DNA of 10,713 bases from Bacteroidales bacterium (lineage in GTDB: Bacteria > Bacteroidota > Bacteroidia > Bacteroidales > UBA7960). Shown here piece after piece: positions 1-6,082 of this stretch. The notes beneath the pieces were generated by a model. That model was not told the origin of the DNA. It searched no databases and saw only the letters and a program-made list of their open reading frames with translations. The stretch spans positions 1 to 10,713 of the forward strand of contig PWGY01000076.1 in NCBI GenBank assembly GCA_003554665.1, written 5' to 3'. Within the stretch, counting starts at the first letter, position 1. Every line of letters starts with the position of its first letter. Position numbers and translations under genes: made by a program.

Positions 1-88
1 ACCATCCGCCCATTACCATTCCGGCCTCCCATCACCAATCCGGTTTCAGGTAACGGCAAATCCGGCCGGGCCATAACCCGGGTCACCT

Positions 89-120
89 TTTGGAAAAACA
101 GAACCAATTCTTTAACTTTG
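89..120 (+). promoter_or_regulatory. Bacteroidota promoter for the tnaA leader
   Basis: TTTG at 89-92 (the -33 element), a 20-base spacer, then TAACTTTG at 113-120, a perfect match to the Bacteroidota -7 consensus TAnnTTTG. Both elements and the spacing fit, which makes this the strongest promoter in the window. Transcription should start near 124-127, giving a leader of about 260 nt before tnaA. No second perfect -7 element lies closer to tnaA on this strand. Confidence 0.7.
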
Positions 121-123
121 GCC

Positions 124-162
124 ACTCTAAAGGTTAGAGTATGATTCAAAGAGTAAACACTC
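124..162 (+). promoter_or_regulatory. Tandem hairpins at the start of the tnaA leader
   Basis: ACTCTAA-AGG-TTAGAGT (124-140) is a perfect 7-bp inverted repeat at the predicted transcription start. GAGT-AAAC-ACTC (151-162) is a second, smaller inverted repeat. The arms share ACTC/GAGT, so the first ascending arm could pair with the second descending region and vice versa, allowing mutually exclusive folds. AAAGG (129-133) in the first loop would be a Shine-Dalgarno for the ATG at 141. The element could be an RNA attenuator or a DNA operator; the sequence alone does not decide. Confidence 0.4.
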
Positions 163-212
163 CCAAACATATCTACCGCAACCTGAAAAGGCGGGACACC
201 TACCCCTTTTAA
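141..212 (+). CDS. Possible 23-aa leader peptide upstream of tnaA
   Basis: ATG at 141 opens a 23-codon frame ending with TAA at 210-212. It begins 14-17 nt after the predicted transcription start and has an AAAGG Shine-Dalgarno-like sequence 7 nt upstream, which is rare in this window. The peptide is basic (Arg/Lys-rich centre, residues 13-18) and ends Tyr-Pro-Phe. By position and length it recalls the 24-residue TnaC leader that controls tryptophanase in Escherichia coli. However, it has no tryptophan, whereas TnaC needs Trp12, so the same mechanism is not supported. It may also be a chance frame. I do not recognise a family. Confidence 0.25.
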   Translation: MIQRVNTPKHIYRNLKRRDTYPF

Positions 213-385
213 GCCCGCATGCAGCCGGGGATCCGGCCCTGTTAATCATTAGCATTCATCTCATTGCCGGACCCTGGATGTGCAGCATCCTGCCGGGGCT
301 TCTGGTCATCTCCCTGATCAACCCGGCCATCCATTTTTTATTTTAAAACAACCCCGTATTCATCACCATATTATTTTAAACAGCT

Positions 386-1762
386 ATGGAACTACCCTAT
401 GCAGAACCCTATAAGATCAAAGTTGTAGAACCCCTGAGGCGCAGCACCCGCAAGGAGCGGGAACAATGGATCAAACAGGCCGGTTACAACCTGTTTAACC
501 TGCAAAGCGACCAGGTATTCATTGACCTCCTGACCGATTCCGGCACCGGTGCCATGAGTCAGCACCAGTGGTCGGAGATCATGCTCGGAGATGAAAGCTA
601 TGCCGGAAGCGCATCTTACTATAAACTGAAGGAAGCCATCAACACCCTGCTGGGCATGCCTTATTTTGTGCCCACACACCAGGGCAGGGCAGCTGAAAAT
701 GTATTGTTCTCGGCACTGATCAGTGAAAATGATGTGGTACCCGGAAACTCCCATTTCGACACCACCAAGGGACACATTGAATTTCGCCGTGCCACAGCCA
801 TCGACTGCACCATCGACGAAGCCGCCGACACCACATTGTATCATCCTTTCAAGGGGAACATTGACCTGAACAAACTGGAAGATGTTTTCAGGAAGTGGCC
901 TAAGGAGCAGATCCCTTTGTGTATCATTACCGTGACCTGCAACACTTCCGGCGGACAGCCCGTTTCCATGGAAAACATCAGGGAGGTTTCTGCCCTCTGC
1001 AGAGAATATGAGATCCCCGTGTTTTTTGACGCTGCCAGGTTTGCCGAAAACGCCTACTTTATCAAAACCAGGGAAGAAGGCTATGCCGGCAAGAGCATCC
1101 GGGAGATCGTGTACGAGATGTACTCCTATGTGGATGGTGCCACCATGAGCAGCAAGAAAGACGCCATTGTAAACATCGGAGGATTTCTCGCCTGCCGCGA
1201 CAAAGCGTTGTTTGACAAGATCAGCATGTATTGCATTCTGTATGAAGGTTACCTTACCTATGGCGGACTGGCCGGCAGGGACCTCGGTGCGCTGGCACAG
1301 GGGCTGATGGAGGGAACGGAATTCAGTTTCCTTGAATCGCGCATCGGGCAGGTAGCTTACCTTGGGCAAAAACTCAAAGAATACGGCATCCCCTGCCAGG
1401 AACCCACCGGCGGACACGCTGTGTTTGTGGATGCCAAAAAAGTGCTTTCGCATCTGCCCAAAGAACAATATCAGGCACAGACCCTGGCAGTGGAGTTATA
1501 CCTGGAAGGTGGTGTAAGGGGTGTGGAGATCGGCGCCCTGCTGGCCGACCGGGATCCAAAAACCCGCGAAAACAGGTATCCGGAATTGGAGCTGTTGCGC
1601 CTTGCCATCCCCAGAAGGGTATATACCAATAATCACATGGACTACGTGGCGGCCTGCCTGGCAAACATCTACAACCGAAGGGATCAGATCACCACTGGTC
1701 TCAAAATCGTTCGGGAAGCACCCATTATGCGGCACTTTACCGTAGAGCTGGAAAAAATGTAA
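386..1762 (+). CDS. tnaA: Tryptophanase (tryptophan indole-lyase)
   Basis: A 458-residue PLP-dependent lyase that splits L-tryptophan into indole, pyruvate and ammonia in the cytoplasm; full length for the beta-eliminating lyase family. The PLP lysine lies in SSKKD (Lys258). Asp215 and Arg218 in FFDAARF hold the cofactor ring, Asn186 sits in the TVTCN segment, and Tyr72 is in DESYAGS. The close relative is tyrosine phenol-lyase. Here the discriminating positions are tryptophanase-like: Phe124-Asp125 in HFDTTKGH (Thr in the phenol-lyase), Val380 and Ile382 in GVEIG (Met and Arg in the phenol-lyase), and His450 in MRHFT (Phe there). The ATG at 386 gives the expected N-terminus EPYKIKVVEP close to residue 7. 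No Shine-Dalgarno is visible, which is usual for this phylum. Expression probably comes from the promoter at 89-120 through a ~260-nt leader. mntP follows closely but has its own -7 element. Indole is a known bacterial signal; amino-acid fermentation is an alternative use. Confidence 0.93.
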   Translation: MELPYAEPYKIKVVEPLRRSTRKEREQWIKQAGYNLFNLQSDQVFIDLLTDSGTGAMSQHQWSEIMLGDESYAGSASYYKLKEAINTLLGMPYFVPTHQGRAAENVLFSALISENDVVPGNSHFDTTKGHIEFRRATAIDCTIDEAADTTLYHPFKGNIDLNKLEDVFRKWPKEQIPLCIITVTCNTSGGQPVSMENIREVSALCREYEIPVFFDAARFAENAYFIKTREEGYAGKSIREIVYEMYSYVDGATMSSKKDAIVNIGGFLACRDKALFDKISMYCILYEGYLTYGGLAGRDLGALAQGLMEGTEFSFLESRIGQVAYLGQKLKEYGIPCQEPTGGHAVFVDAKKVLSHLPKEQYQAQTLAVELYLEGGVRGVEIGALLADRDPKTRENRYPELELLRLAIPRRVYTNNHMDYVAACLANIYNRRDQITTGLKIVREAPIMRHFTVELEKM

Positions 1763-1768
1763 ATCTTG

Positions 1769-1776
1769 TATCTTTG
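1769..1776 (+). promoter_or_regulatory. -7 element before mntP
   Basis: TATCTTTG is a perfect TAnnTTTG match in the short gap between tnaA and mntP. Transcription would start near 1780-1783, about 11-14 nt before the ATG at 1794 and practically on the GTG at 1785, which favours the ATG start. No TTTG lies at the right distance upstream, where tnaA coding sequence constrains it. Confidence 0.55.
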
Positions 1777-1793
1777 CAGGAAAAGTGGCTCCT

Positions 1794-2351
1794 ATGGAAA
1801 CCCTCATTCTTTTTCTGCTGGCGTTGGGACTGGCGATGGATTGTTTCACCATCGCCATTACCAACAGCTCCGTATCCGGACTGGTTAAACCGGGCATCCC
1901 CCTGAAAACCGCCATTGCCTTTACCTTCGCCCAGGTGGTACTCGCCTTTGCCGGGTACTGGCTGGGAGACACCCTGAAACACATGTTTGCAGGACAGGAA
2001 GGCCTGATCGCCTTCATTATATTGGGCATCATCGGATCCAAAATGATCATGGAAGCCCGCAGAAAGCATCCGAAAACCAAGGTATTCGACATCAATGAAG
2101 CCCGTGTGATCGTGATCCTGTCGCTGGCCACCGCCATGGATGCCTTCCTTGCAGGCCTTGCCATTGGGGTTACCGGGTTCAATATTTATCTGGCCGGGGT
2201 CATGATCGCCCTGACTACCTTTATTCTTACCCTCGGCGGGATGGCCGGGGGGAAGCAACTCGGTGTGGATTTCGCCAGACGAACAGCCTATTTTGGAGGT
2301 GCTTTTGTCCTGATCGCTGCAGCCATGATGCTGTTGCGGATGCTGTCATGA
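1794..2351 (+). CDS. mntP: Manganese efflux pump MntP
   Basis: A 185-residue inner-membrane protein of the MntP/YebN family, which exports Mn2+. It is almost all hydrophobic, with about six membrane segments (roughly residues 3-24, 37-59, 68-86, 104-126, 129-148, 165-184). The family repeat is visible as two membrane aspartates in matching contexts: Asp16 in ALGLAMD and Asp116 in LATAMD, with the GG-rich motif around 148-153. The ATG at 1794 is preferred over an in-frame GTG at 1785 because it puts the first aspartate at residue 16, as in the E. coli protein, and leaves a sensible leader after the predicted start site. The gene lies 31 bp after tnaA with its own -7 element, so it may be transcribed both alone and by read-through. 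There is no room for a Mn-sensing yybP-ykoY riboswitch in the gap. The last codons (from 2324) already belong to a 23-bp tandem repeat array that continues beyond the stop. Confidence 0.9.
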   Translation: METLILFLLALGLAMDCFTIAITNSSVSGLVKPGIPLKTAIAFTFAQVVLAFAGYWLGDTLKHMFAGQEGLIAFIILGIIGSKMIMEARRKHPKTKVFDINEARVIVILSLATAMDAFLAGLAIGVTGFNIYLAGVMIALTTFILTLGGMAGGKQLGVDFARRTAYFGGAFVLIAAAMMLLRMLS

Positions 2352-2509
2352 TGCTGCTTCTGGTTCCGCATTACTGCTAGTGTGGATCCTGTCAAAATGC
2401 TGCCGGGATTCGCATCAGGATGCTGCTGTGGTCTCTGCCATAATGCTGCCGGGATTCGCATCAGGATCCTGCTGCGGTTCCTGCCATACTGCTGCTGCGG
2501 TGTCTGTAA
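2324..2509. repeat. Degenerate 23-bp tandem repeat array overlapping the mntP end
   Basis: Eight units can be aligned at 2324-2346, 2347-2370, 2371-2394, 2395-2417, 2418-2440, 2441-2463, 2464-2486 and 2487-2509. Two are 24 bp, the others 23. The common core is nnATGCTGCTGCGG with a variable CTG/CAT tail. Units 4+5 and 6+7 form a 46-bp higher-order repeat: 25 bases at 2396-2420 recur exactly at 2442-2466. Unit 1 encodes the C-terminus of MntP and the mntP stop lies at the start of unit 2. Because 23 is not a multiple of three, the array is not a protein repeat. No terminator-like hairpin with a T-tract was seen. Confidence 0.75.
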
Positions 2510-2535
2510 ATTCACACGATAAAGCCCGGCCTGAT

Positions 2536-2553
2536 CCACACAAATGAATGTGG
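2536..2553. other. Small inverted repeat between mntP and the LuxE-like gene
   Basis: CCACA (2536-2540) and TGTGG (2549-2553) form a 5-bp stem with an 8-base loop, sited between two convergent genes and abutting the 15-bp repeats. It lacks a T-tract on either strand, so it is only a weak candidate for transcription termination. Confidence 0.25.
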
Positions 2554-2602
2554 TGAAATACCCCGAGGTGAAATACCCCGAGGTGAAATACCCCGAGGTG
2601 AA
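2553..2602. repeat. Perfect 15-bp tandem repeat, three copies
   Basis: GTGAAATACCCCGAG occurs three times without a mismatch (2553-2567, 2568-2582, 2583-2597), followed by a partial fourth copy GTGAA to 2602. It ends 5 bp beyond the stop codon of the minus-strand LuxE-like gene, so it would lie in that gene's 3' untranslated region. Perfect identity suggests recent expansion. The plus-strand reading (repeated Val-Lys-Tyr-Pro-Glu) is not part of a credible gene. Confidence 0.9.
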
Positions 2603-2607
2603 CCAGC

Positions 2608-3708
2608 TTACAACTGGGCCATCAGGTTGCAGCCCCGTACTTCGCTTTGATCAAAACGACCAAGCACTTCAAAGGATCCGTCGTGGTGCAGCCTGCCCAG
2701 GTCTTCAGTGGCAAGGAAGCTGCAAGACCGGATGTTGGCCAGATCGATCACGTTGATGCCACCACTGTGGGAACCGGGTATGTTTTCAAGGGGGTCGGTC
2801 AAATCCCCGTGAGGGGTACCTTCAATCCTGCTGCGCGTGGACAAGACCTGACCAGTCCGGACCTTGCCACCAAACGGGGTGCTGCATACTTCAAGTGGAT
2901 CGTTGCTGTCACGAACCAGCACCTTCATCCACGGTGGACACGCAAAACGGCCTTCACCCCCCGAATACGCCTGCGAAAAAAGTTCGGTCATCCCGTATTC
3001 GGAATGGATCGATTCCTGACGAAATGCATGACAAAGCCTTTGATGCAACTCTTCCCTGGTCATTTCACGCCTGCGGCCTTTCATTCCTCCGGTCTCCATG
3101 ACAATGGCATTGTGCAGCGACATGGGGTATTTCTCCGAAAAATCAAGCAGGGCAAAACTCACACCAAGCAACAAAATCCGCGTACCGCGCTCCATGAGCT
3201 GTTTCAGCTTGATTGCCAGCTTATCCAGATCGCTCAGATAGAAACCACTGTCGGCGTGGCCGCTTTCTCGAATAAGGCGATCGGCCATATACACCAGAGA
3301 GGAACCCTGTCGCTCCAGGTAACCCGGCAGCAAGGCCAGTATACAATAACGGGATGGTGATCCGTAAAATTGACGGAAACACGACATGAAACTGCGCTCA
3401 TACACTGCCATATCATATACGTAATGGCGGGATGGCACACTGCCGGTGGTGGAAGAGCTTGTAAAAACATGGCTTTCATGGCCACTGAAAGAGGTCACCC
3501 TGTGTGTTTTAAACAATTCCACCGGCAAAAACGGAATCTGATCGATGCGATCAACCTCTTGTGGTGTCCGACCCAGCAGGTCACAATACTGGCGATAAAC
3601 CCTGTTGCGGGCATACTGGAAGCTAAACACCTCCAGGGCAAGCTCGTTAAAACATCCCCCCGCAGGTAAAGAAAAAACCCTGTCTGTCAGTTGTTCCGGT
3701 TCAATCAT
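2608..3708 (-). CDS. LuxE-domain acyl-protein synthetase (adenylate-forming)
   Basis: A 366-residue cytoplasmic protein of the LuxE/acyl-protein synthetase family (PF04443), related to the ANL adenylate-forming enzymes that activate a carboxylic acid with ATP. Visible motifs in order: a P-loop-like FTSSSTTGS (82-90), ALLPGYLERQGSSLVYM (125-141), METGGMKGRRREMT (205-218), HSEYGMTEL (235-243, the ANL YG-TE motif), IDLANIRSCSF (321-331), ATEDLGR (333-339, resembling the ANL nucleotide-ribose motif) and VLGRFDQSEVRGCN (348-361). No luxA, luxB, luxC or luxD gene is nearby, so bioluminescence is not implied; the acyl substrate is unknown. Residues 270-304 look like an in-frame insertion, bounded by DPLE at 270-273 and again at 305-308; without it the text reads smoothly as NDPLENIPGSHSGGINVIDLAN. 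The ATG at 3708 is chosen; the predicted start site is about 78 nt upstream. Tandem repeats lie on both sides of the gene. Confidence 0.8.
   Translation of the reverse strand: MIEPEQLTDRVFSLPAGGCFNELALEVFSFQYARNRVYRQYCDLLGRTPQEVDRIDQIPFLPVELFKTHRVTSFSGHESHVFTSSSTTGSVPSRHYVYDMAVYERSFMSCFRQFYGSPSRYCILALLPGYLERQGSSLVYMADRLIRESGHADSGFYLSDLDKLAIKLKQLMERGTRILLLGVSFALLDFSEKYPMSLHNAIVMETGGMKGRRREMTREELHQRLCHAFRQESIHSEYGMTELFSQAYSGGEGRFACPPWMKVLVRDSNDPLEVCSTPFGGKVRTGQVLSTRSRIEGTPHGDLTDPLENIPGSHSGGINVIDLANIRSCSFLATEDLGRLHHDGSFEVLGRFDQSEVRGCNLMAQL
2785..2902. repeat. 105-bp insertion with flanking imperfect direct repeats
   Basis: TTCAAGGGGGTCG (2785-2797) and TTCAAGTGGATCG (2890-2902) match at 11 of 13 positions and are exactly 105 bp apart, in frame within the LuxE-like gene. 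The segment between encodes a hydrophilic Arg/Thr/Gly-rich string (about residues 274-304) that does not look like the family. A small hairpin, CCCC-GTGA-GGGG (2805-2816), lies inside. It could be a small inserted element with a target duplication or a slipped duplication whose copy has diverged. Confidence 0.5.
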
Positions 3709-3791
3709 GCCAGGATGGTATCTGTGGAATGGCTGCCCATTACCGATTGCCGGTCAGCTGAAGCGGCAACCGCCACAGCGCAGCCCAACAC

Positions 3792-3799
3792 CAAAGATA
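3792..3799 (-). promoter_or_regulatory. -7 element for the LuxE-like gene
   Basis: Read on the minus strand this is TATCTTTG, a perfect TAnnTTTG match. Transcription would start near 3786-3788, leaving a leader of about 78 nt before the ATG at 3708. No TTTG is found at the usual distance upstream. The 21-bp tandem array begins 26 bp further upstream, so repeat copy number could affect this promoter. Confidence 0.5.
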
Positions 3800-3824
3800 C
3801 ACATTCATTTCCACAATCAGCCTC

Positions 3825-3950
3825 AACTGCTTCGGGAACAAAATTAACTCCTTCGGGAACAACATCAACTGCTTCGGGAACAAAATTAACTCCTTCGGGA
3901 ACAACATCAACTGCTTCGGGAACAACATCAACTCCTTCGGGAACCTCCCG
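3825..3950. repeat. 21-bp tandem repeat array, six units
   Basis: Six head-to-tail 21-bp units (3825-3845, 3846-3866, 3867-3887, 3888-3908, 3909-3929, 3930-3950) share the core CTTCGGGAACAA. They differ in two places: the base before the core's CTTCGGG alternates ACTG/ACTC strictly (G, C, G, C, G, C), and the tail alternates AAAATT/AACATC for units 1-4. So the true repeating unit was probably 42 bp. Unit 6 diverges after GGGAAC. The array fills the divergent intergenic space between the LuxE-like gene and ruvB. Both strands stay open (Pro-Ser/Ala-Gly-Thr type on plus, Val-Pro-Glu type on minus) because 21 is a multiple of three, but neither frame is a convincing gene. Confidence 0.92.
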
Positions 3951-3972
3951 GACATTTCTTTCAGGTGAAATA

Positions 3973-3990
3973 ATTACATTTGTAATGTAA
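3973..3990 (+). promoter_or_regulatory. ruvB -7 element overlapped by a palindrome
   Basis: TACATTTG (3975-3982) is a perfect TAnnTTTG match; transcription would begin near 3986-3989, about 33 nt before the ruvB ATG. The same bases are part of ATTACA-TT-TGTAAT (3973-3986), a perfect 6-bp inverted repeat, and also of TTACAT-N5-ATGTAA (3974-3990). A repressor binding here would cover the promoter. No -33 TTTG is found at the usual spacing. Confidence 0.5.
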
Positions 3991-4020
3991 GGATGCAATT
4001 ACCCTTTTAACCAATGACCA

Positions 4021-5046
4021 ATGAACGAAAACCTGGATCCTGCTCCTGATCGCCTGACCAATGAGGAACGCATCATTGAGCAAACCCTCCGGCCCGGAAG
4101 CTTTTCCAGTTTCACCGGGCAGTTCAAAGTGGTGGAAAACCTGAAGGTTTTTGTAGGGGCCGCTTCACAGCGAAACGAAGCCCTCGACCATGTATTGCTT
4201 CACGGACCACCCGGTCTGGGTAAGACCACACTGGCACACATCATCGCCAACGAAATGGGTGTGGGCATAAAAGTGACCTCCGGGCCCGTGCTTGATAAAC
4301 CGGGCGACCTGGCCGGATTGCTGACCAATATGGAGGAAGGGGATGTGCTCTTCATTGATGAAATCCACCGGTTGAGCCCCGTGGTAGAGGAATACCTTTA
4401 TTCTGCCATGGAAGACTTCCGCATCGATATCATGATAGAGACGGGTCCGAACGCACGTAGTGTCCAGCTGACCCTTCATCCGTTTACCCTGATCGGGGCC
4501 ACCACACGATCAGGACTTCTGACCTCGCCACTGAGGGCCCGCTTTGGCATCAACTCAAGGCTTAATTATTACGATGCCAAACTGCTGCATCGCATCATCA
4601 GGCGGTCGGCCGAAATCCTGAAGGTTCATATCACAGATGAAGCTGCCGGAGAGATCGCCCGCCGGAGTCGCGGAACTCCGCGTATTGCCAATGCACTGCT
4701 GAGGAGGGTGCGTGATTTTGCTCAAATTAAGGGCAACGGGAACATTGATATGGAGATTGCACTTTACGGACTATCTGCCCTCAATGTGGATCAGTTCGGA
4801 CTGGATGAAATGGACAACAAGATCCTGTCTACCATCATCGATAAATTCAAGGGAGGGCCGGTCGGTCTGGGCAACGTTGCCACCTCGGTGGGCGAAGATG
4901 CCGGCACCATTGAGGAGGTTTACGAACCCTATCTGATACAGGAAGGTTATATTATGCGCACCCCAAGGGGCAGGGAAGCAACTGAGATTGCCTACAAACA
5001 CCTGGGCCGGCTCAAAGCCCGCGGCAACAACACCCTCTTTGACTGA
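4021..5046 (+). CDS. ruvB: Holliday junction branch migration helicase RuvB
   Basis: A 341-residue AAA+ ATPase, full length for RuvB. As a hexameric ring on each side of a RuvA-bound Holliday junction it pumps DNA to drive branch migration during recombination and repair. Motifs: Walker A GPPGLGKT (62-69), Walker [10 protein letters not shown] (110-118), sensor-1 GATTRSGL (159-166), arginine finger in SPLRARFG (Arg174), and a C-terminal winged helix with RTPRGRE (313-319). The N-terminal [11 protein letters not shown] is the usual start of the ATPase domain, which supports the ATG at 4021. A -7 element lies about 40 bp upstream, overlapped by a palindrome. queG follows 67 bp downstream with no visible promoter or terminator between, so the two are probably co-transcribed. 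ruvA and ruvC are not in the window. Confidence 0.97.
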   Translation: MNENLDPAPDRLTNEERIIEQTLRPGSFSSFTGQFKVVENLKVFVGAASQRNEALDHVLLHGPPGLGKTTLAHIIANEMGVGIKVTSGPVLDKPGDLAGLLTNMEEGDVLFIDEIHRLSPVVEEYLYSAMEDFRIDIMIETGPNARSVQLTLHPFTLIGATTRSGLLTSPLRARFGINSRLNYYDAKLLHRIIRRSAEILKVHITDEAAGEIARRSRGTPRIANALLRRVRDFAQIKGNGNIDMEIALYGLSALNVDQFGLDEMDNKILSTIIDKFKGGPVGLGNVATSVGEDAGTIEEVYEPYLIQEGYIMRTPRGREATEIAYKHLGRLKARGNNTLFD

Positions 5047-5113
5047 CCAGCAAACCAACAACCTTCCAGCCCCGTCCAACGAATACCGGCAACCCTCACC
5101 ATCACCCGACACC

Positions 5114-6082
5114 ATGAAAACCAGCAACCGGAGGGGGCGCAGCCCCCGACAAGCCCTTTCCTCTGCCATCAAGTCGAAAGCCGCCGCCCTGGGGTTTGAC
5201 GCTTGCGGACTGGCCCGTGCCTCCGCCCTTGAAGAGTACAAACCCGTGCTTGATCAATGGCTGAAACAAGGCTTTCATGGCAGGATGGGCTATATGGCCA
5301 ATCATTTTGATAAGCGGCTGGATCCCCGGTTGCTGACTGAGGGAGCGAAAACCGTGGTTGTTGTGGCCATGAATTATTTCCCCCCGGTTCACCAGCCGGA
5401 TTCGGCAGCTTACAAAGTAGCCCGCTATGCCTACGGCAAAGACTACCACTTGGTAATAAAAAACAAGCTGAAAGAACTGGCGGCTTTTATTACGGATCTG
5501 GCCGGGGAACACCATTACCGGGCATTCACCGACTCTGCACCTGTGCTGGAACGTTCCTGGGCAGTGGAAGCCGGCCTGGGAAACACCGGGAAAAATGCCT
5601 GCCTGATCCTGCCACGAAAGGGAAGCTATTATTTCCTTGGAGAGATAATCACGAGCATTGAAGCTGAACCCGACGCCCCATTCAGCAAAGACCTTTGCGG
5701 CAACTGCACCCGATGCATGGACGCCTGCCCGACTTCCGCCATTGTGGCACCGGGCAAAGTCGACGCGGGGAAATGCATTTCTTACCTGACCATTGAACTC
5801 AGGGACAGGATTCCTGATTCCTATCGGACAAAAACCAGAGGATGGATCTTTGGTTGTGACATCTGCCAGGAAGTATGCCCGCATAACCGCCATGCCCGTC
5901 CGCACCAGATAAAAGACCTGGAGCCACTCCGGCCATTGGTGGAATGGACTGATCAGCAGTGGAGATCATGCACAAAGGAAGAGTTTAACAGGGATTTAAA
6001 AAAGGCGGGGTCAGCCATTTCAAGGATAAGCCTTGATAAACTGAAGGACAATATCAGCTGCGCGGACGAAGGCTGTCGATGA
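5114..6082 (+). CDS. queG: Epoxyqueuosine reductase QueG
   Basis: A 322-residue cytoplasmic cobalamin and iron-sulfur enzyme that reduces epoxyqueuosine to queuosine in tRNA, the last step of queuosine synthesis. Two [4Fe-4S] cluster motifs are clear: CGNCTRCMDACP (Cys195, 198, 201, 205) and FGCDICQEVCPHN (Cys248, 251, 255), with Cys221 between them. The family DSAPVLER (140-147) carries the likely catalytic Asp140, and GNTGKN (156-161) follows. The E. coli protein is about 379 residues because of a C-terminal HEAT-like domain. This one ends soon after the clusters, the short form. The frame is open further upstream to 4988, but that part overlaps ruvB and is low-complexity, so the ATG at 5114 is chosen; residues 15-33 then match the usual family start. 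Its last 29 bp overlap the convergent TetR gene. Confidence 0.93.
   Translation: MKTSNRRGRSPRQALSSAIKSKAAALGFDACGLARASALEEYKPVLDQWLKQGFHGRMGYMANHFDKRLDPRLLTEGAKTVVVVAMNYFPPVHQPDSAAYKVARYAYGKDYHLVIKNKLKELAAFITDLAGEHHYRAFTDSAPVLERSWAVEAGLGNTGKNACLILPRKGSYYFLGEIITSIEAEPDAPFSKDLCGNCTRCMDACPTSAIVAPGKVDAGKCISYLTIELRDRIPDSYRTKTRGWIFGCDICQEVCPHNRHARPHQIKDLEPLRPLVEWTDQQWRSCTKEEFNRDLKKAGSAISRISLDKLKDNISCADEGCR

Larger units (their letters stand above)
1..385. other. Gene-free region upstream of tnaA
   Basis: No gene of recognisable family is seen here. The first ~90 bases have an open frame on both strands (plus frame 1 to about 147; minus frame from an ATG at 74 to the window edge), but neither translation resembles a protein family, so the left flank is left unassigned. 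From 89 the region holds a full Bacteroidota promoter, a 17-nt hairpin, a 23-codon reading frame and a second small hairpin. The 213-385 part holds a weak hairpin (GGATG-TGCAG-CATCC, 276-290) without a T-tract, a 22-codon hydrophobic frame at 278-346 that may be chance, and an AT-rich stretch (331-380) just before the tnaA start. Confidence 0.6.

Noticed and set aside
164..171. Minus-strand TATGTTTG, a perfect -7 match
   Set aside because: There is no -33 element at the right spacing and no supported minus-strand gene to the left, so it may be chance.
278..346. 22-codon hydrophobic frame in the tnaA leader
   Set aside because: No ribosome binding site, no family, and short enough to occur by chance; mentioned only as content of the region.
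392..1468. Long minus-strand frame opposite tnaA (358 codons)
   Set aside because: It is a shadow of tnaA; the plus-strand protein has complete tryptophanase motifs and the minus one none.
386..1762. Tyrosine phenol-lyase as the identity of the first gene
   Set aside because: The positions that separate the two enzymes (Asp125, Val380, Ile382, His450) are those of tryptophanase.
1763..1793. Manganese riboswitch before mntP
   Set aside because: The gap between tnaA and mntP is about 31 bp, too short for a yybP-ykoY element.
2288..2539. Minus-strand frame of 83 codons over the 23-bp array
   Set aside because: It overlaps the end of mntP antisense and consists mostly of repeat sequence; no family resemblance.
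2544..2756. Plus-strand frame beginning with Val-Lys-Tyr-Pro-Glu repeats
   Set aside because: It is made of the 15-bp repeat and then runs antisense through the well-supported LuxE-like gene.
3705..3998. Minus-strand frame of 97 codons with Val-Pro-Glu repeats
   Set aside because: It is the translation of the 21-bp non-coding array (a multiple of three keeps every frame open), the plus strand is equally open, and the flanking residues match no family. Both strands also carry promoters here.
4988..5113. 42-codon N-terminal extension of QueG
   Set aside because: It overlaps the end of ruvB, is Thr/Pro/Ser-rich low complexity and is not part of the QueG fold.
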